From Chromera velia (Eukaryota > Sar > Chromeraceae): a stretch of DNA of 32,613 nucleotides. The DNA is taken from assembly GCA_018398765.1 (NCBI GenBank), contig JAHBMJ010001320.1, forward strand, positions 1 through 32,613. Reading direction: 5' to 3'. Positions within the stretch are counted from its first letter, which is position 1. Every line of letters starts with the position of its first letter. The notes under the pieces are model-generated. The model was not told the origin of the DNA. It did not search any database and worked only from the letters and a program-made list of their open reading frames with translations. The position numbers and the translations under genes were made by a program. Shown in pieces: positions 9,703 to 20,218 of this stretch.

Positions 9703-10237
9703 GATAATTGATTTGAAGAACACCTCCTCCTTGTCGTGAACAAAAAATCCGAAAGCGCTCAGGTCCAACCGGTTTCGGGCTTATCAAGCCTCGTCAGGGA
9801 CAACGCTATACAGAGTTTTAAGCTTCAAACTGAAGTGTTTGGCTGAAATAACTTTAATGCTCTTCTGCTTGTTGATGCTAGAGGCAGTTCGAGCTTCTTT
9901 CCAGAAACAATAATCATTGTTGAGCATAGACGGTAGCCACCTTTTTTCGGAAGCCACTTTTTTTCGGCACACCACGCGGTGTGCGGCCAGGTTCTATATC
10001 TATGCGCGGTGCTAAGGGGCATGGGCGGGCCCGCTTGTATGTTTGCGCTAAATACAGAACATTTAAATAAAATGAAGTCATTTATTTCTACAATTGCAGA
10101 GGCTGGAGCAAAGTAGAAGCCTGTTTATCAGTACTTCTACATAGACTACCTTTCATGGGGGTATACATCACATCAAAAGATCTTTTAATTCTTCCTACAG
10201 GAAGAATTAAAAGATCTTTTAATTCTTCCTGCAGTGC
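9703..10237 (-). repeat. Right pseudo-LTR (5' end of the element)
   Basis: Direct copy of the left repeat, offset 6942 bp at the ribozyme. It contains hammerhead copy 2. At its outer end the AAGATCTTTTAATTCTTCCT palindrome arm is followed by a second partial copy (10210-10234) before the host exon resumes at 10238. A few extra bases at the junction are typical of imprecise target-primed insertion. Confidence 0.85.
9754..9807 (-). ncRNA. Hammerhead ribozyme, copy 2
   Basis: The 54 nt are identical to copy 1, although the surrounding repeat has diverged by substitutions and small indels. Same fold: two-part stem I, CUGACGA, stem II hairpin with one bulged C, GAAA, and a self-complementary stem III. 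It sits at the 5' end of the element, where cleavage would define the 5' end of a transcript starting upstream or cut tandem transcripts into unit length. That role is known for the family and inferred here. Confidence 0.85.
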
Positions 10238-10371
10238 CTCCCCAAGGCATCCTCCATCTGACCCATTCTCTCCTTAGCCTCCCCTCTGGGCATGAAGGTT
10301 CTTCCCAGGGTGACGACCTGTCTGCCGAGAGTGGACTTAAGATCCTCCAGGGTCACCGATGTGCAGGACAT
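10238..10371 (-). pseudogene. UBA-domain host gene, 5' part of exon 1, beyond the insertion
   Basis: Read on the minus strand from ATG at 10371, this gives MSCTSVTLEDLK... and runs open to the retroelement edge. The last host codons are GCC TTG GGG AG. On the far side of the element (2740 downwards) the frame resumes with GGG AGA AAG ATC. If the repeated GGGAG is counted once, the reading is ...EDALGRKIQRLATEV... without a break. The ATG lies directly after a TCAA microsatellite (10372-10397 on the plus strand), so the 5' UTR or an earlier exon is uncertain. The peptide is not recognised by family. Confidence 0.6.
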
Positions 10372-10397
10372 TGATTGATTGATTGATTGATTGATTG
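10372..10397. repeat. TTGA microsatellite
   Basis: About six and a half copies of TTGA directly precede the ATG of the split host gene (minus strand reads TCAA). A similar run occurs at 20562-20580. Confidence 0.9.
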
Positions 10398-11914
10398 ATG
10401 ATTACTGAGACGGAGGAGGAGAATGACCAAAAAGGGAGATAAGGCCAAAAAGGGAGACCGAAAAAGTAGTTAAAAAGAATGTGCTGTAGTAGCTGAACGG
10501 AACCTGAGAGAACGCAAAAGGTAAAAGCTATTTATTCGATTGACTCGATTGGATAATGCTGGCACTTAAACATTTCCAGCGCTGTATCGGTCGCGCAAGG
10601 CCCCGATCTGGCACGGCGCCTCTGGCCAGGTTTCACTGAAGGCAGGATTGCCTCCCTCCCACACACCTCTGGTCTTACCTCACTAGACAGGGCCGCGTCC
10701 CTCTTATCTCTGGTCCTTTCTGTCAGAATAAACCAAAGAAAAAAGAGGAGACGGCGTGAGGTCAAGGACACATCACGTCTCGTTCATAACCAAAACTGGA
10801 CCATTTTCTTTCGTGACAAGAGGGATAAACTCCTCAGGTTCTATTCCTCGTATCAGATATCTGTTCTGGTCTGTTCTGCTAGAAGTGTATCTAGGATTTC
10901 AACCTATTCCTCAATCTTCCTCAAATTTTTAAATCCAATCGAGTGATAATTGATGTACTAATTTTCTTTGGCCTTCCTAGAAGTCTTTCCAGTTTTCTCT
11001 TTATCACTGTCTTATCTAGTGTCTCATTCACCCCTCCCGCGTGACCCTCGTGACCCGGGTCTCGTCCCTCACCACATCGTCAGGAAAGGGTGGCATCGAC
11101 AGTCACTTTATAGGGTAGCTAGCTCGGTCATACTTATTATATATATGATACTCATGCATATTCATGCATTTACATGCATTATCATATATCACTTTGAAGA
11201 CACCGTTCAAAATTTAGAGCTATATAGGGCTTTAATTTTTAGCTATTTAGGCGTATGTGGACATGGAACGTACGTACCTGCTTACATGTGAAAGACTCTA
11301 TAGACCACTAAATTTTTTAAGCTAGCAGGCTATCGTAAGAGTCTCATGATTTCTTCTTACGGAGAAAGACTGAAGGACGGGATACATTACATCTTCCCGT
11401 TCCTTATATTGTTCAGCCGTTTCATCTCATCACATTTTATGAGCATCCTGCTATTGATTGCAATTAATTCAACTTGCATGGAGAAGCATGCACATACATG
11501 TATGTAGCTCAGCATAGCTCATCAATCTATGAGGCGGCGCGCATGGTGGCGGGCACTTTAGGTATGGTGGGCCGGGCGCATAGCGGCTCACCAGCATGCC
11601 ATGCCCACGCGCGGAAAGCGACAGTCACTTTCACATGCATGTATGACCCAGAAACGCCCGGAAAGCGAAGCTGAGAGGGCACTTAATAAAAATTGCACCC
11701 CCCAGTAGTAGTGCGAGTACCCTTAGGCTCGTAACCCCTCGTCACCCCGCCTCTAACACCTAATACCTAACCCCCTAGAACACATGGATGGCTCAGTACG
11801 TCCGACGTTGACATGATCGAATTAAGATTTGACGCACGCGAAGCTCGGCCCCAGACAGACAAGTAATGCAGCTGAGGGGGCATTCACCAAATTTCAAACA
11901 TGGATAAGAAGAAT

Positions 11915-11965
11915 TCATTTCGCTTTCCGGGCCATTCGCACCTAGATTCGCACGGAGTGCGTCAG
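11915..11965 (-). repeat. Copy of the CTGACGCACTCCG dispersed repeat
   Basis: The reverse complement reads CTGACGCACTCCGTGCGAAT, a 13-bp local duplication, then GGCCCGGAAAGCGAAATG. It matches 23916-23953 and the arms of 26726-26896. A partial plus-strand partner (GCCCGGAAAGCGAA) lies at 11656-11669, so the two may be ends of one roughly 330-bp non-autonomous element. Confidence 0.7.
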
Positions 11966-11989
11966 ATGCATGATTTACTCGATCTGCAT

Positions 11990-12036
11990 GGCGGCGCGGC
12001 GCGCCGGACTAGCTACGCGGGCCGCGCCGCCGCCGC
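11990..12036. repeat. GC-rich inverted repeat
   Basis: GGCGGCGCGGC and GCCGCGCCGCC are perfect 11-bp complements separated by about 20 bases, followed by another GCCGCC. The surrounding patch is CpG-dense while the flanks are AT-rich. It could be a CpG-island-like promoter element or a hairpin; nothing else decides. Confidence 0.6.
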
Positions 12037-12530
12037 GCTAGCGCGATCGATGGCCGTCTCTCATTGCATACACATGGACTCATCCGTCTCTCACCATCTC
12101 TAGCTCACCCACCTTATTATATAATATACCCTCTGACACGTACTCTCCAGGTTGTCGAGCCTGTACGTTAAGTTAATGAGGTGAGGGGAGGGCATGTCTC
12201 TCTGGAGCAAGTGGTCCAACGCTTGAGATCGCTCCAGCTTAGTCTTGCAGTATTGTTATTCAATTGGCTGTGAACGAACGTGCCACTTCTGCAAAGAGAT
12301 AACTGGTGCAACTCTCTATCTACTCTTGCGGCCGCAGAGGCGTGCCTAATGAGATTGGTGGGCTTTTCCGACGGGGCCTTCGTATTCCAACTGGAAAATT
12401 ACCGCTGAATTATATTCTAACCGCTTTTCTTTCTTCGATCGGCTTCTTCTCACTGCACAACTGAAGAGACGGTGCTCTCGCATTGTCGTTCTTGATACGC
12501 GAATTCAGTGCGCACCCTCATTTTGGGGTC

Positions 12531-15500
12531 ATGAAGAGCTTTCTGGGCAGCGCGATCAGTAAGTACGATGTGGATGACTACGAGGACGATGAAGTGACGA
12601 AGGCTAAGGCAAAAACCGTGTACAAGCCCTGGGACCAAATTGTCACTGATGAGCAAAATCGACGAAGGTAGATACTCCGCTCCCCTCCCTTCTCGCCAAC
12701 CCCCCCCCTCCCGTTGCCATTGGTTTCATGTCACATACGTGCCTGCTCCTCTCTTCAATTCTTCACCATTCTTTCTGCCCCTCCCTACCCCCATTCGCCC
12801 CTCCTTTCACGCTCACCCCCACCTTCGAGTTGGTATGAAATGAAACTCAACTTGCAATACGTAGAGAGCAAGCACCCTTGGCCTGACTGCAGATTTCACG
12901 GTGCCTTCACTGGCGGGTTCTCTGCTGGCTTCTTTAACACCGTTGGCTCCAGGGAAGGTGGGCTGGTGTCGATAGGATTCGGTCCATTCTTGTTTGTTGG
13001 GATCGTATGGACACTTGCAGTCTCTTTCCGAGAGAGAGAGTGTCAGGTTTTTTCTGCTTCAGTACATTGAACTGACTGACTGACTGACTGACTGGCTGAC
13101 TGACTGACTGACTGATTGACTGACTGACTACCTGACTGACTGGCTGACTGACTGACTGACTGACTGACTGACTGACTGACTGACTGACTGACTGACTACC
13201 TGACTCACCGGCTGACTGACTGACTGACTGACTGACTGGCTGACTGACTGATTGACTGTCTGACTACCTGACTCACCGGCTGACTGACTGACTGACTGAC
13301 TGACTGACTTGAAGCCCTGTGTGCGTGTGAGGATGAGGGGACCTTTGTGGATGCACGCATATGCGCTTGAACAGCCGACTCGTGAATTCCGATGCAGACG
13401 TCTGACCGAAGTCTTCCTGCCAGGCGCCGACTAATAATTCCTTCTCTCTCTGTTTTCTCTCTCTCTGATCCCTTGCTCTCTCGCGGGCGCGCAGGATGGA
13501 AGCCTTCGGAATTCAAGTCGTCGGCAGGCAACAGGGGTGAGTCAAGCACTGGCAGGCAGGCAGGCAGGAGAGCACTTCATCCATCATTCCGTATTGGTGC
13601 GGCTGTGGATTTTCTCTTCCGTGTTCATGCAGGTTGAAGAGTCTCGCATGATGGATGGTACTGCAGGGGGAATGGGGAGAGTGGGGGAAGTGAAAGAGTT
13701 GAAGCGACCTCTCTGGGCACTCCGTCTCTTCTCTTCTCTTTTTGTTTCCTTGTTTTTGAATTTCTGCGAATGCAGCCGACAAGAGGAAGCAGAGGGTCGA
13801 GGACTACATGGACGAAGAGGACTTGAAAGAGTTCAGGGCAGCAGCTGCCTCGGGGGGGACGAAACGTCCAGGCCCTCTGTCTCAGGCTGCTGCAGAGGGA
13901 TTCAAGAAGAGAAGAGAGAAAGAACGAGAGGCGACCTCAGCTTCCTCTTCCTCCTCATCTTCCACTGCTGCTGCTGCTCGAGGAAAGGAAGAGGAGAGAG
14001 CTGCGGAGGGACGGGACGGGGAGGGGGAAGCTCCAGTGGCCCCATCTGCCGATTTGGCAGAGGGGTTGGGGGTCCTCAAGGGAGTCATGGAGGCCTCATC
14101 TTCAGTTGGTCCGTATGGCTGTCCGTCTGTTTGATTGCTTGATTGTTGGTTCTGTTCTTTTGTCTGTTTTTTCTTTCTTTTTGTCTGTGATGTACATGAA
14201 GAAAAGAAGGGAGAAGAAGAAACATATAGTCTGTCTGTCTGTCCATTCTATTATTTTCTCTCCATTGGTGGATGTCTCGGCCTCAGTTGATGGGCCTGTT
14301 TTGTCATTCACAGAGGGAAGGAAGGAGGGGGGGGGGGGAATGGGCAATGAGTGAGCCCCAACTTTTGTTCGATTGAAAGGGGCCTTCATGGACTTCGCTC
14401 CTCTCTAACTTCCTCTTCCTCTTCTTCTGTTCTGCCCTTCATCTGCACTGCATGCGACAAGAAAGGAAAGGGAGACGACGCGTTGATTTTGTTTGTCCTT
14501 CTTTCTCTCTCGCTGACGGGGACCTCTTCTTTCGTCTTTTTGTCGACTGTGAGTGAGCTGTTTGTTTGCAGGGTCGAAAATTCTGCGTCAGATGGGGTGG
14601 CGCCCCGGCACCCGGGTTTGCATGCCGCGTGCTCGTCGTGTGCCTCGAGAGCTCCGTGTCGCGTTGGATGAAATTCGGAGACGAGAGAAAGAAGAGAGGA
14701 GGGAAACGATGAAAAAAGAGGAGACTAAAAGAGAAGAGGGTGGGGGAGGATCCCCAAAGGAATCACGCCCTGTGGTAAAGGGTCCCACGATGCCTTCTCA
14801 GGCTGCCCTTGAGAGAATGCGTCTTGAGAGAGAGGTTGAGCAAGTGGAGATGGGAGGAGGAGAAGAGGAAGAAGAAGAGACAGAAGAGGCACGAAGATAT
14901 AGACGATTGAAAGAGAGGGCGGAGGCGATGGAAAGAGATCTGGAGAGACAATTCGGACTCTCTCAACACCGGCCGCCCGCCTTGTCGGCAGGTGACCCCC
15001 TTCCTCGACCGCTGGATGACGATCGTCGCGGTTTGGGATTTTCAGCCCCGTCTCTTCGTCAAATGGTGGACGTTCCTGGGTCGAGTACGGCTGTCTCTGG
15101 GCAGAGGGGGGGGAGAGCTGGTGGTGGTATGAGTGGAGGCCGTTTTCCGTTTTTACAGCAGAGAGGAATTTTGTGGGAAGAGGACGACAATGAGAGTAGT
15201 TTGATGATGGGAAGCTCTGCGGGATTGTTCGGAAAGGGGAGAGGGGGAAGGGGAAAGCCGAGTAGGGATGTGGAGGAGGATGAAATGGAGTCGAGTGGAT
15301 ACTTTTCTTTTCTTCCTGCAGAAGGGGAAGAGGAGCCGTTGTCTTCCTTTGGCCAGGCCGGTTCATCTAGAGACATCATGGGGATAGGTGCTGGGGAGGG
15401 GCCTCTTCCTCTCCCGGCAGGGGGGAGACCTCTCGCTCTGACGGTCCGTCCTTTCGTTCTTTTCAAGGGGGGAAGAAAAAACGTTTTTTTGGGTATATAG

Positions 15501-16953
15501 GCTGCTGGTAATGCGTCTTTCTTACTTTTTCGCCTGTCAGCTGATCTATTTTGCTATAAAGTCTGGTGCTTCCAACTCTGTTTTGGGTTTGATTTGCGTG
15601 TGTGTCTGCATCCATGCAGGAGAGGGGGGAGAGCGCTAATGTCCAAAAACTCCAAAAGTCCAAGCGAGACGGGGTTCCCTTTCCTCCTATGTACACATCT
15701 GCTAGTGACGATACTCAAGGGCGGGTTGAAAGTTCGGATGTCGTCTTGGATGTTGAAGGCGGAGGGGGGCGTAGTAGAGGGTTGCTGAGATTGGAGGAGC
15801 GGCTTGGGCAGAAGAGCGAAGATGCAAGGGCGCCCTCCTGGTTTGACGGCAAACACAAGTGGCCCGAGTCGGACCGGCTGGCTTCTTCTTCACAGCGTGA
15901 GGAAAGAGAAACACAGACTGCACAACATCTGCTACGTGCGCAACAAGGTCAGTGTTTGTCCTGCCTTTTTGGTTCTGTGTTATGCTCCGTCGGACCCCTC
16001 CGAATAAATAAAGATGCCTTTTGTATTCTGTGTTGTGGTCTGTCGGACCCCTTTGAATAAATCAAGATGAGTCTGAAGCATCTCGGCTTTGCAGTGCCTG
16101 TGCCCATTCCTTTTCCGACTGGTGCAGTCTGCCTTCCTCTGCACTTTGCTCGTTTGCGAAGTCTGAGTTTTGCACTGTTTTTCCATGTGTGTACGAGCAT
16201 TCTTCTTTTCTTCTTGTCGCTGTTTGGCAGCGCGTGCTGCAACTGTTGGTGGAGGCTCTGCTGCAGTTGACAGAGGACGAGAGAGGAGTCGGCTGACGGC
16301 AGATGACAGAAGGGAAGCGCTGGGAGAGGCACCCAGAGTCCCTGCCCCCCCTCGGTCTTCTCCTTCACTCTCGGCCTCGGCGGCTTCAAATGCGAAACCA
16401 GAAGTGCCCGTCAAGAGTGAGGGAGGAGACGGCGCAGCTGCAGCAGCGTCGTCCTCTTCTTCTTCTTCGTCTTCTGTTGCTGCTGCTACTGCTTCGACTG
16501 CGGGAGTGAGCGCGCAGGAAAGAAACCAGGAAATGCTCGGTAGGTTGGTGGGGGGGTCACTCAGAGAGCGAGCGAGCGCGTCGGTGGGTGGAGGGGAGGA
16601 TCTTTGACCTTTCCTTCTCGTTCGCTTATAGAGATAGTGTCATTTCATTTCATTCCCAGACTGTCTGTCCACTTTTTTTTTTATCCCGCTACAGGCTGAG
16701 TCTCGTTGATTCACACTCTCTCCCCGTCCATCCTTGATTGACTTCCTCTCCTGTCTCGCTTTCCCCGCGTGTTTGTCGAGTCGACTGACCGATAGATTCC
16801 TCTGTTGGTCTGTAGTCTTCGTCTAATTTCCTTTTTCCTTCCCTCTGGCATGAGTTCAATTGACGCGTTTTTCTTCATGAGTGTGCCTGCTTACATGTGT
16901 GTGTGTGTGTGTGTGTGCGTGCGTCAGTGAGTGAGTGAGTGAGTGAGTGAGTG

Positions 16954-17023
<70 letters not shown>

Positions 17024-20000
17024 GGCCCGTTCTTTTGTGAGAGGAGAGGAGCAGGACATGGGAGGAGACAGGGGTGGGTAGGTCGCAGTCATGGCCTTCA
17101 GATGTTTGATTTGTTGTGTCGATGCATTGCTCATTAGAGGACTCAGGCGCATTTATTTGTCTATTTTTCTTTCCCGACAATTCGACCTTACTTCTTTCAA
17201 AACAATGCGATGCTTTTCCTCCCCGCAGTATTCCTTCCTTCCTTTCTTCCTTCTTTCCTGAGTCCTTAGCCCCCCTCCCTGACCCAACCGTCAACAGAAG
17301 TTTGACCCGTACATTCCTAGCCGAGCTTTTCGAAATTGAGTCTGACTCATAATTCCCTCTAGCTCTCTCGAAGGACTGCAAATCATGCAACCTCGACCGT
17401 CTCTTTCCTTTCCTCTTGTGTGTGTCATCCCGCTTTCCCGCTCCTTCCTCTGTCTGAATTTGTGCCTGTCCCGATCGGATGCAGTCCATAAACCTTTCGG
17501 TCCAGACCCAGAGAAGCAAACCCGGTACGAAGCTTTCCTTTGGTTGAAGGAGAGGGAGAAGATGCAGGGGTCAAAAGTCAGTCTGCATGTATGCAATTTG
17601 GGCGTTTTGTTTCCTTTTTTTGCTGAAAAAGACGCCTTTTTTTTCTGTTTGTTAAGCGGGAGATAGGTACTCTGCCCGTATTGTTCCTCATTTGCGGAAC
17701 ATCATTTACGCCGAATTTCCACTTCTGGTCTGACTCGGAGTTTCCTTTCTCTTTTTGCGACGTGGAGGTCTCTCACACCTCCTTCGTCTGTATCCTGTGA
17801 AGCTCGATCGATCTATAGGCAACCTAACTGACTGACTCACCGTTGTGGCCAGAGCTCTTCTTTCCGTAGCTTGTGATTTCATCCCTCCTCTCACTTCAAG
17901 CTCTTCCGCTTTGCTCCCCTGCCTGCCCTCTTTCCTTTCCCGATCGCGATCGTCGTTTCTCTCTTGCTGTATCCATCCACACATGCATTTGCGTATCACA
18001 CTAAACCCGTCTTTCCATTTTTCCTGCGTTCTAGAGCTCTGCTTTCGGTTCTCTTGTGTCGACTTTTGATTCACCATCTTCGTTTTTCTTCTTCTGCTTC
18101 AGGAGGGAGCCGGAGCTGCGAGTGAGAGAGAGAGAGTGGACGGCAGGTTTGGTGTGAGCAAGAAAGAAGAGGGGGGTGGTGAAGAAAGTGGGTCGAGAAC
18201 GAAAGTTAAGAAAGAAGAGGAAGAAGCAAAGGGGGCATCGGGGGTACGGAAGAGGGATAGGGACATCGAGAGGGAGAGGGAGGCAGCAGAGAGAGAAAGA
18301 GAGGAAGGAGAGAGCTCAAAGGACGCGAAGGGACAAAATGACGAGGACCAAACGAACAGAAGAATAATGACCGACCATGAACGACGAGTTGGCAAAGCCG
18401 CAGCTGAAAGAGAAAAACTGGAATTCGGTCAGTCGAGTAAGCTCTCTCTATCCTTTTGCCGCCACTGATCGAATTAGGACGGAAGGCACCACCGAGGTCC
18501 CTCCCAAGGCCGGCCCCCTACATCACGTACGGCTTTTTGCCTGTGGTCTCAAATCAATCCGTTCTATAGACTACACGGCCTGTGTTCTTTTTTTCTTTCT
18601 GTTTTCTGTTTTCTGATCGTCATGACACATGGATCGACGGGGGGACGAGCACACGGACAGAAAGACATGCATGCAGAAAAATGAGAGAAAAAATGGGCAA
18701 AGCAGTCGAAGCGTGGGCAGTGACATGCATACCGTATCTATCGATATCATGTTTCTCTTCTCAGTTCCACCTGCTGGATCGATCCGAGCTTTCAAAGCTT
18801 TCCATGAAGAATCAAGACGTACATTCACCGCTTCGCTTTTCTCATCTTTTGTACCGCGAGCGATGGCCATGCGACTGTCTCTCTGTCTCCCTTCTTCCTC
18901 CGATAGTCTGACGCACGCACGCACGTGGTGTGTATGCAGAGAGAGTGTACCGCATGTTCCGCTCGGGTGCCGCCCTCGTGAAGGCTGGGGACACCAATGG
19001 AGCGCTGGAGAGAGACACGGGGGGTGCAGGAGGCAAGAGGGGGGTCAGTTATCGGTCTTTTCTTGTGTTCTCTCACTTTCTCAACCGTTCTCTCTCCTGA
19101 AACTGACCGTCCCGTCTCTGTACTGCTACGCTGATTCGGGTGGAGGCGCACACTCTTCCGCGGGCCGAACGAATGTGTTTGAGGAACGCGGCGGTGCATG
19201 CAGTAAAAGGGACGATCGAGGGATTTCTGGTAGTGCGTTTGGTGGAATCGCAAAACAATGTGCGCGGCTTTTGCTTCCGTCGTTGTGCATACGCGCGCGC
19301 GCGCGTGTGTGTGTGTGTGTATGTGTGTGTGTGTGTGTGTGTGTGTTTGTGCTCCTTTCCTGAGATAGCCGTATACCATGTTACTCTTTTCCTTCTGTTG
19401 CTTCTCCCCACACTTTGAGTAGCCCGTCTGGTTTCCCTGCGTGTGTGTGTGTGTGATTACATACATTCTGCCGTGACCGAAGGTGCCGACAAATATGAAA
19501 AGCTGACCACCTGAACCCGATCTTCTTTCCTTCCTTCCTTTCTTCTTTCCTTCTTCTTTGTTTGTGTCCTTTCAGGTCTCTGGAACATCCGCGTCGACAG
19601 AACGGAAGGCGACAAGGACAGTGCACCACTGGGCTCCTGACCCGCTCGTGTGTGTGCGTTTTGGGTTACCCAACCCTTCTTTGACAGAGGAGTCGCATGA
19701 GAGGAAAAGGGGCCCTCAGGGAGGACGCGGGGGGATCGGTCCGACTTCAGGACTTGGAGCTTCGTCCTCCCTACAGGGGTCGCCCCTCCCAGCAACCACA
19801 CCAACAGCACCTATCGTGATTGAAGATGAGACAGATGCGCGCTCTGCGTGGGTGGACAGATCGAGGCAAGGTGCAGTGGGAGTTGCGGGAAGCAGTAGGG
19901 GGACTGGAGGAGGCACGGCGGCGCTGTCTGAAGCGTTTGAGTTGGAGGGAGGGGGCAAAAGAGAAGACCCTGCGCCCCCTCCGTCAATATCCCGACCTGC

Positions 20001-20218
20001 AGAGAGCCTCTTCAAGGTCAGCGGGCAAAAGTTGGTTGGGGGGGTAGATCAACGGTTGTCGCGTTGCGCGTCTCTTTTTCTGTTCGCCTGCTGTGGGATT
20101 CGTGTGATGCATTCTTATATCAACGGCTCCATCCATTCGATTTTTTATACATTAATTATGTTTGATCAATGTTTGTGTGCAGGAGATTTTCGGAGATGAG
20201 AACGACGAAGATGAGTAA
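12531..20218 (+). CDS. GPATCH1: GPATCH1-like G-patch domain protein, 12 exons
   Basis: Exons: 12531-12667, 12893-12957, 13495-13536, 13776-14108, 14572-15443, 15620-15947, 16231-16539, 17485-17576, 18103-18427, 18940-19043, 19576-20016, 20183-20218 (TAA). All phases agree, giving 1027 aa against about 930 in human. Homology blocks: N-terminal DUF1604 ([20 protein letters not shown] at about 46-65, then [13 protein letters not shown]); G-patch-like [15 protein letters not shown] at 191-205; [17 protein letters not shown] at about 698-714; [20 protein letters not shown] in exon 11; and the end [21 protein letters not shown]1 is a nuclear protein of the spliceosome that works with a DEAH helicase. 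Long Ser, Glu/Arg and Gly-rich inserts explain the extra length. Start: the first ATG in the exon 1 frame. Exon 10 is the least certain. Introns hold long microsatellites. Confidence 0.9.
13065..13311. repeat. CTGA/TGAC microsatellite in GPATCH1 intron 2
   Basis: About 60 copies of a 4-bp unit (CTGA) with interruptions such as CTACCTGACTCACCGG, which itself recurs about every 70 bp (near 13195 and 13264). It lies wholly inside intron 2 (12958-13494), so it does not affect the protein. The open frames over it are artefacts. Confidence 0.95.
15975..16070. repeat. Tandem duplication of about 54 bp in GPATCH1 intron 6
   Basis: TCCGTCGGACCCCTCCGAAT, then AAATAAAGATG, recurs as TCTGTCGGACCCCTTTGAAT, then AAATCAAGATG. 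Both copies follow TGTGTT. They lie 28-123 bp downstream of the exon 6 donor. It is probably a simple local duplication. Confidence 0.75.
16899..17023. repeat. GT and GAGT microsatellites in GPATCH1 intron 7
   Basis: A (GT)n run, a (GAGT)n run (about 16929-16952) and two more GT runs broken by ATGTATGT. They sit inside intron 7 (16540-17484). The His/Thr-rich open frames on the minus strand are artefacts of the CA repeat. Confidence 0.95.
19290..19348. repeat. GC/GT microsatellite in GPATCH1 intron 10
   Basis: An alternating GCGCGC stretch runs into a GT repeat; a shorter GT run follows at 19440-19456. Alternating purine-pyrimidine tracts of this kind can adopt Z-DNA. It lies within intron 10 (19044-19575). 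Confidence 0.9.

Larger units (their letters stand above)
2741..10237 (-). mobile_element. Penelope-like retroelement (7.5 kb) with pseudo-LTRs and hammerhead ribozymes
   Basis: Two direct repeats of about 530 bp bound a minus-strand element. The pentamer CTCCC flanks it at 2736-2740 and 10238-10242 as a target duplication. From its 5' end (right side) it holds ORF1 (9644 to about 8310), a repeat-rich spacer, a gag-like region (7375-5912) and a reverse transcriptase (5911-3400). RT motifs identify the Penelope-like class: KIHK, TTADVSSLYTSL, GGVPMGS, RYIDD, HLDVELW and a late RGYP. I saw no GIY-YIG endonuclease, so it may be an endonuclease-lacking type or have lost the domain. At 7.5 kb it is much longer than typical PLEs, which are usually a few kb. 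Several stop codons and a frame change show that this copy is decayed. Confidence 0.85.
10398..12530. other. Gene-poor region between two genes
   Basis: No exon with both coding texture and splice signals was found. The left part (10398-10800) has short purine repeats. From 10840 on the sequence is AT-rich with many ATGCAT words. Copies of the CTGACGCACTCCG element end lie at 11915-11965 (minus) and, partly, at 11656-11669. A very GC-rich patch with an inverted repeat lies near 11988-12045. The promoter of the GPATCH1-like gene should be near the right end, but I see no motif I can defend. Confidence 0.5.

Noticed and set aside
2741..10237. The retroelement being spliced out as an intron of the host gene
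   Set aside because: The minus-strand edges lack GT at the 5' side and AG at the 3' side where the frame requires them.
16856..17519. His/Thr-rich minus-strand frames
   Set aside because: They are translations of the GT/GAGT microsatellite inside GPATCH1 intron 7.
18763..18938. An extra GPATCH1 exon after CTTCTCAG at 18763
   Set aside because: The acceptor is good, but the phase-compatible reading has no family resemblance. Joining exon 9 directly to 18940 keeps phase and gives a compact, charged sequence.
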